Below the pieces are notes generated by a model that saw only the letters and a list, made by a program, of their open reading frames with translations, was not told where the DNA came from and ran no database searches. 7,454 nt of DNA from CAYNTC01 sp964432925 (GTDB lineage: Bacteria; Planctomycetota; Phycisphaerae; Sedimentisphaerales; Anaerobacaceae): contig CAYSPM010000137.1 of the NCBI GenBank assembly GCA_964432925.1, positions 1-7,454 on the forward strand, given 5' to 3'. A program made the translations under genes and the position numbers. Positions 7,411 to 7,454 of the stretch are shown here, one piece after another (position 1 is the stretch's first letter; the number at the start of each line of letters is the position of its first letter).

Positions 7411-7454
7411 AACGCCACCCTTTCGTTATTCCGGTATCATCAGGACATAAGACC
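7411..7454 (-). other. Possible 3' end of an upstream gene
   Basis: Only 45 bases precede the TPR ATG. One minus-strand frame is open from the window edge for 14 codons (VLCPDDTGITKGWR) and stops with a TGA sharing its A with the ATG (TGATG), an arrangement typical of translational coupling. The other two frames stop earlier (GLMS and SYVLMIPE). Any of the three, or none, could be a real gene end. No promoter can be recognised in so short a piece. Confidence 0.2.
7415..7423 (-). promoter_or_regulatory. Ribosome-binding site that decides the TPR gene start
   Basis: The minus strand reads AAAGGGTGG just before the gene. AAAGGG lies eight bases before the ATG at 7409-7407, a normal Shine-Dalgarno distance. 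The in-frame GTG at 7418-7416 lies inside this purine-rich stretch, so it would have no ribosome-binding site at a usable distance. This favours the ATG. Starting there also gives a conventional N-terminus of basic residues followed by a membrane helix. Confidence 0.6.

Noticed and set aside
1..7454. CRISPR array, tRNA, rRNA, insertion sequence or riboswitch
   Set aside because: Almost all of the window is coding, and the short gaps show no regularly spaced repeats, cloverleaf, terminal inverted repeats or recognisable structured leader.

Overview
The window carries two complete, large genes, both on the minus strand, that fill almost all of its 7454 bases. In transcription order (right to left) they are a very large tetratricopeptide-repeat (TPR) protein of about 1684 residues with a single N-terminal membrane anchor, then, 78 bases later, a 741-residue Wzz/BY-kinase-type polysaccharide co-polymerase. 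This pairing is typical of a bacterial exopolysaccharide or capsule locus. Large TPR proteins also occur in exosortase/PEP-CTERM-type EPS loci, although no exosortase, glycosyltransferase or sorting signal is visible here. The mid-range base composition and the style of the two proteins (a long Wzz-kinase fusion beside a very long TPR protein) remind me of Planctomycetes, especially Phycisphaerae. That placement is an impression from family resemblance and is not proven by the sequence.

Layout: 7410-7454 is a short upstream leader with a ribosome-binding site and possibly the last codons of an upstream gene. 2355-7409 is the TPR gene. 2277-2354 is a short intergenic gap with a perfect 14-bp palindrome next to the TPR stop codon and a clear Shine-Dalgarno for the next gene. 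51-2276 is the Wzz/BY-kinase gene. 1-50 is downstream sequence that may contain the start of a further gene (GTG at 46). The spacing and shared strand suggest one operon that continues beyond both window ends.

A likely joint role: the kinase-like protein spans the inner membrane twice, with a periplasmic coiled-coil region that would govern polysaccharide chain length or export. The TPR protein is anchored in the same membrane and would project a long alpha-solenoid into the periplasm, suited to holding synthesis and export components together.

The most notable observation is in the cytoplasmic kinase domain. It keeps the BY-kinase fold markers: the EX2RX2R motif, Walker B and a C-terminal tyrosine cluster. 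However, the invariant Walker A lysine is threonine, the second Walker A' aspartate is asparagine, and the late asparagine expected to contact adenine is phenylalanine. It may be a pseudokinase, or a member of a lineage with a different nucleotide site, with tyrosines phosphorylated by another kinase.
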